A stretch of DNA of 64,000 nt from Isochrysis galbana (lineage: Eukaryota; Haptophyta; Isochrysidales; Isochrysidaceae): contig CM030931.1 in NCBI GenBank assembly GCA_018136815.1, positions 10,365,072 to 10,429,071 on the forward strand, written 5' to 3'. This document shows positions 62,291 through 64,000 of this stretch, piece after piece. Position 1 is the first letter of the stretch. Each line of letters starts with the position of its first letter. The notes beneath the pieces were generated by a model. That model saw nothing but the letters and a program-made list of their open reading frames with translations, did not search any database and was not told the DNA's origin. Position numbers and translations under genes: made by a program.

Positions 62291-62711
62291 TACCGGTACC
62301 GGTACCGGTGGACCGGTACCGGGTCCGCCGGACCCGGTGGTGCGTACAGTATGGTAGCCGGGAGAGGGCTGTGCGCTGTGCTCGAGTGGGAAGAGGAAAT
62401 GGGGATTGAAGTTGAAGATCCCCCAACGGAGGAAGGGGGGGAGGGGGAGGAGGAGGAGGAGGAGGAGTTCTCATAGCTCATAGCGAGCGTGGCGGGAGCG
62501 CGTGGACGGCGATCCCTCGGTGTGGGCGGTGGGCGTATTGCGTATATTGTGTAGCTGTTTGTATGTACACTTAGAGTATCTAATGGTATAATTAGAGTAT
62601 TACTTACTACATAATAAGTACCACAGGTACGGTACCGTACCGGTACCGGTACCGGTACCGGTGGAAGCCTCTCAAGACCCGGTGGAACCGGTATACGGTG
62701 GAACAACTTAG
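62274..62711. mobile_element. Nested 438-bp element with inverted termini and GGTACC repeats
   Basis: CTAAGTTGTTCCAC at 62,274-62,287 is inverted at 62,698-62,711. The flanks GTCCGAAC (left) and GTCAGAAC (right) agree at 7 of 8 bases, consistent with a hAT-type duplication with one later change. Both subterminal regions carry arrays of GGTACC/ACCGGT. It splits the last codons of the hAT transposase; without it the frame would end shortly after FASPN. Confidence 0.8.
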
Positions 62712-63134
62712 GTCAGAACACCGAGTGATATCGACACGGCACACTGCGTGTGTGGTGTCTTGGCGTGTGGCTCTCGTGCATAGTGTAGTGTGTAGTGCTC
62801 GTAAGAGGATGAATGCTATCTATGTACCATCTATAGTTACTATCTACATTTCGATAAGTTGGTGGTGCGCGCGGAGCGCGGCCGCTCTGAACGCTCCTAT
62901 GCCTCCAGCGCCCAACCCGAGGTCAACTGCTGGTTGGTGCTCGGAGCACCTCCCACAAGTGCCCATTAATGGTACAATAACTGGCAATTTTGAGTTTCTC
63001 AGAGGGCCCAAACTCAGCACATTAACAAGTTTAGTTTTGGGCTGGGTGTTAACGAGTCAGATGTTGGCCATTACTGGGTATTAATGGTATTAACTTGTTA
63101 ACGGGCTTAACCCAGCCCTAGCCTTGCCTAATAT

Positions 63135-63880
63135 TAGTATTAATAGTAATATCTAGATATCTGCTTTATGATAGATTTAAAATTTGATGTGTTCCAGTGT
63201 ATATGAGTGCATGCGTGTGTGTGGGCGAATAAACCCGATGCATTACGCTTCATCGATCGCTCGGCCACACCTTGCTCGCGAACATGGCAAAAGGTATATA
63301 GAAGATGGCACATCTTGTAGTAAATGCTTCTCAGTAAGAATTCTTAGTTCTTTGTAGTAGTAGTATATTTGTTTTGTAATGTTGTACGTTGTAATTTTGT
63401 TAGGGAAGGGAGGGGGGCAAAAGTCTCGCCCCTCGCCACAAGTGCCAACAACCGCGGCAAGGGACATGGGGCGCAAGCGGACAGCAACTGCAATGGCGGC
63501 GGCAGATGGCACACACGAGGTGGACCACATCGTGGCGAAGCGGATCAGTGCGCTTCGCCACCAGCGAGTGGCGCTTGCGGCCCACTAGTGGCTGGCTCAG
63601 CCCCGTGGCTCGCGTGGGGAGCACATTGAAGATTGTGCTCCCCTCCCCATCGCAAGCGCGCGGCGTCGACGGCGGGGACGACGGCGGTGTTGCGCGCAGC
63701 GAGCGCGGAGCGAGAGGCGCGGTCGGGGTTGGGGTTGGGCTGCAAGGACATGGAGGTGGCAGGGAGAGAGAGAGGGCAGAGCTCAGAGGAGGGGGGGGGG
63801 CAGACAAAGGGGCCCTGGCGGCAGGGCGACAGACGACGGGGCGATAGCCGAAGGACCCCTTTTATTTTTGATTTATGGTG
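63135..63880. other. Unassigned region, possible gene fragment
   Basis: On + from 63,466 a frame reads MGRKRTATAMAAADGTHEV then DHIVAKRISALRHQRVALAA. A resemblance of EVDHIVAKR to the start of a chromodomain is too short to trust. The rest is Arg/Gly-rich low complexity. A minus-strand frame (63,400-63,807) is Pro/Ser-rich and rejected. Confidence 0.25.
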
Positions 63881-63991
63881 TCCCCCCCCGGTACTGTTTT
63901 TCGGACTGTTTTTCACTGTTTTTGTACAAAGGCCAAAAACAGACTGTTTTTACTGTTTTTGGAGCCCCCTCCACTGTTTTTCCCATCTAGG
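63881..63991. mobile_element. Right end of a hAT-like small element
   Basis: Ends TTTCCCATCTAGG at 63,979-63,991, the right terminus of the family at 688 and 31,769, preceded by five CTGTTTTT subterminal repeats replacing the usual CTGTATTTGG. No left terminus was found in the window. Confidence 0.55.
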
Positions 63992-64000
63992 GAGAGGAGA

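Larger units (their letters stand above)
61797..63126 (+). mobile_element. hAT element with deleted transposase, 1,330 bp
   Basis: CAAGGCTAGGGCTG at 61,797-61,810 is exactly inverted at 63,113-63,126. CCTAATAT directly flanks both ends (61,789-61,796 and 63,127-63,134), an exact 8-bp duplication. Subterminal regions hold TTAACAGG/TTAACAAG repeats on both sides. The A2 and G5 positions of the termini fit the hAT consensus. Inside is a short transposase C-terminus (62,133 on) interrupted by a second element. Confidence 0.95.

Noticed and set aside
63466-63588. Chromodomain-like start in EVDHIVAKR
   Set aside because: Only about nine residues match and the following sequence lacks the aromatic cage and W-x-P features.

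Overview
The window is nuclear DNA from an unidentified eukaryote, most likely a unicellular alga or other protist. Eukaryotic signs are spliceosomal introns (53-282 bp, usually GT-AG, donors often CAG^GTGCGC), a heterotrimeric G-protein alpha subunit, SPO11, a NEK kinase, an Ariadne-type RBR ligase, a mitochondrial bL21 and many transposons. Genes are intron-poor, moderately GC-rich, and several follow long pyrimidine-rich leaders. Homopolymer C/G runs and (GA)n/(CT)n tracts are frequent. No tRNA, rRNA, CRISPR or prokaryotic operon was found. The lineage cannot be fixed from these genes.

Layout. 1-11 kb: a small hAT-like element, SPO11 divergent from a coiled-coil (possibly ATG16-like) gene, a hypothetical gene divergent from a cyclic-nucleotide-binding-like protein, then transposon debris with a piggyBac-like remnant. 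11-26 kb: an RBR ubiquitin ligase, a disordered protein, a multi-exon membrane-anchored patatin-like lipase with an embedded SEC-C-like zinc motif, a rearranged LINE and a small hypothetical gene. 27-38 kb: a NEK-family kinase behind a 570-bp CT leader, a decayed reverse transcriptase, a 933-bp hAT-like element with perfect termini, a G-alpha gene, a LINE/inverted-repeat mosaic and mitochondrial bL21. 38-46 kb: retroelement fragments, a two-domain glycosyltransferase and more LINE copies. 46-54 kb: one very large gene, probably three exons, joining an SRA/YDG domain (UHRF-like) to a CDCA7-type 4CXXC zinc finger, a long helical region and a C-terminal UBA domain. 54-64 kb: retroelement fragment, the longest LINE copy, a CUS2/HTATSF1-like splicing factor, and a hAT element with its own nested insertion.

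The cellular genes are unrelated housekeeping and signalling loci; no operon-like logic is expected. The most notable points are (i) the predicted SRA + 4CXXC_R1 fusion, joining two modules that act in the same DNA-methylation maintenance pathway in other eukaryotes; (ii) a LINE family whose copies end in oligo(T) on the sense strand, begin with a short hairpin, and carry 15-17 bp target duplications, one copy being a complex 5' inversion; (iii) three hAT-like insertions with exact 8-bp target duplications, two of them small non-autonomous elements and one a deleted transposase copy; (iv) the SEC-C motif inside a patatin domain. Exon joins given here were read by eye from frame, splice signals and family motifs and have no transcript support.
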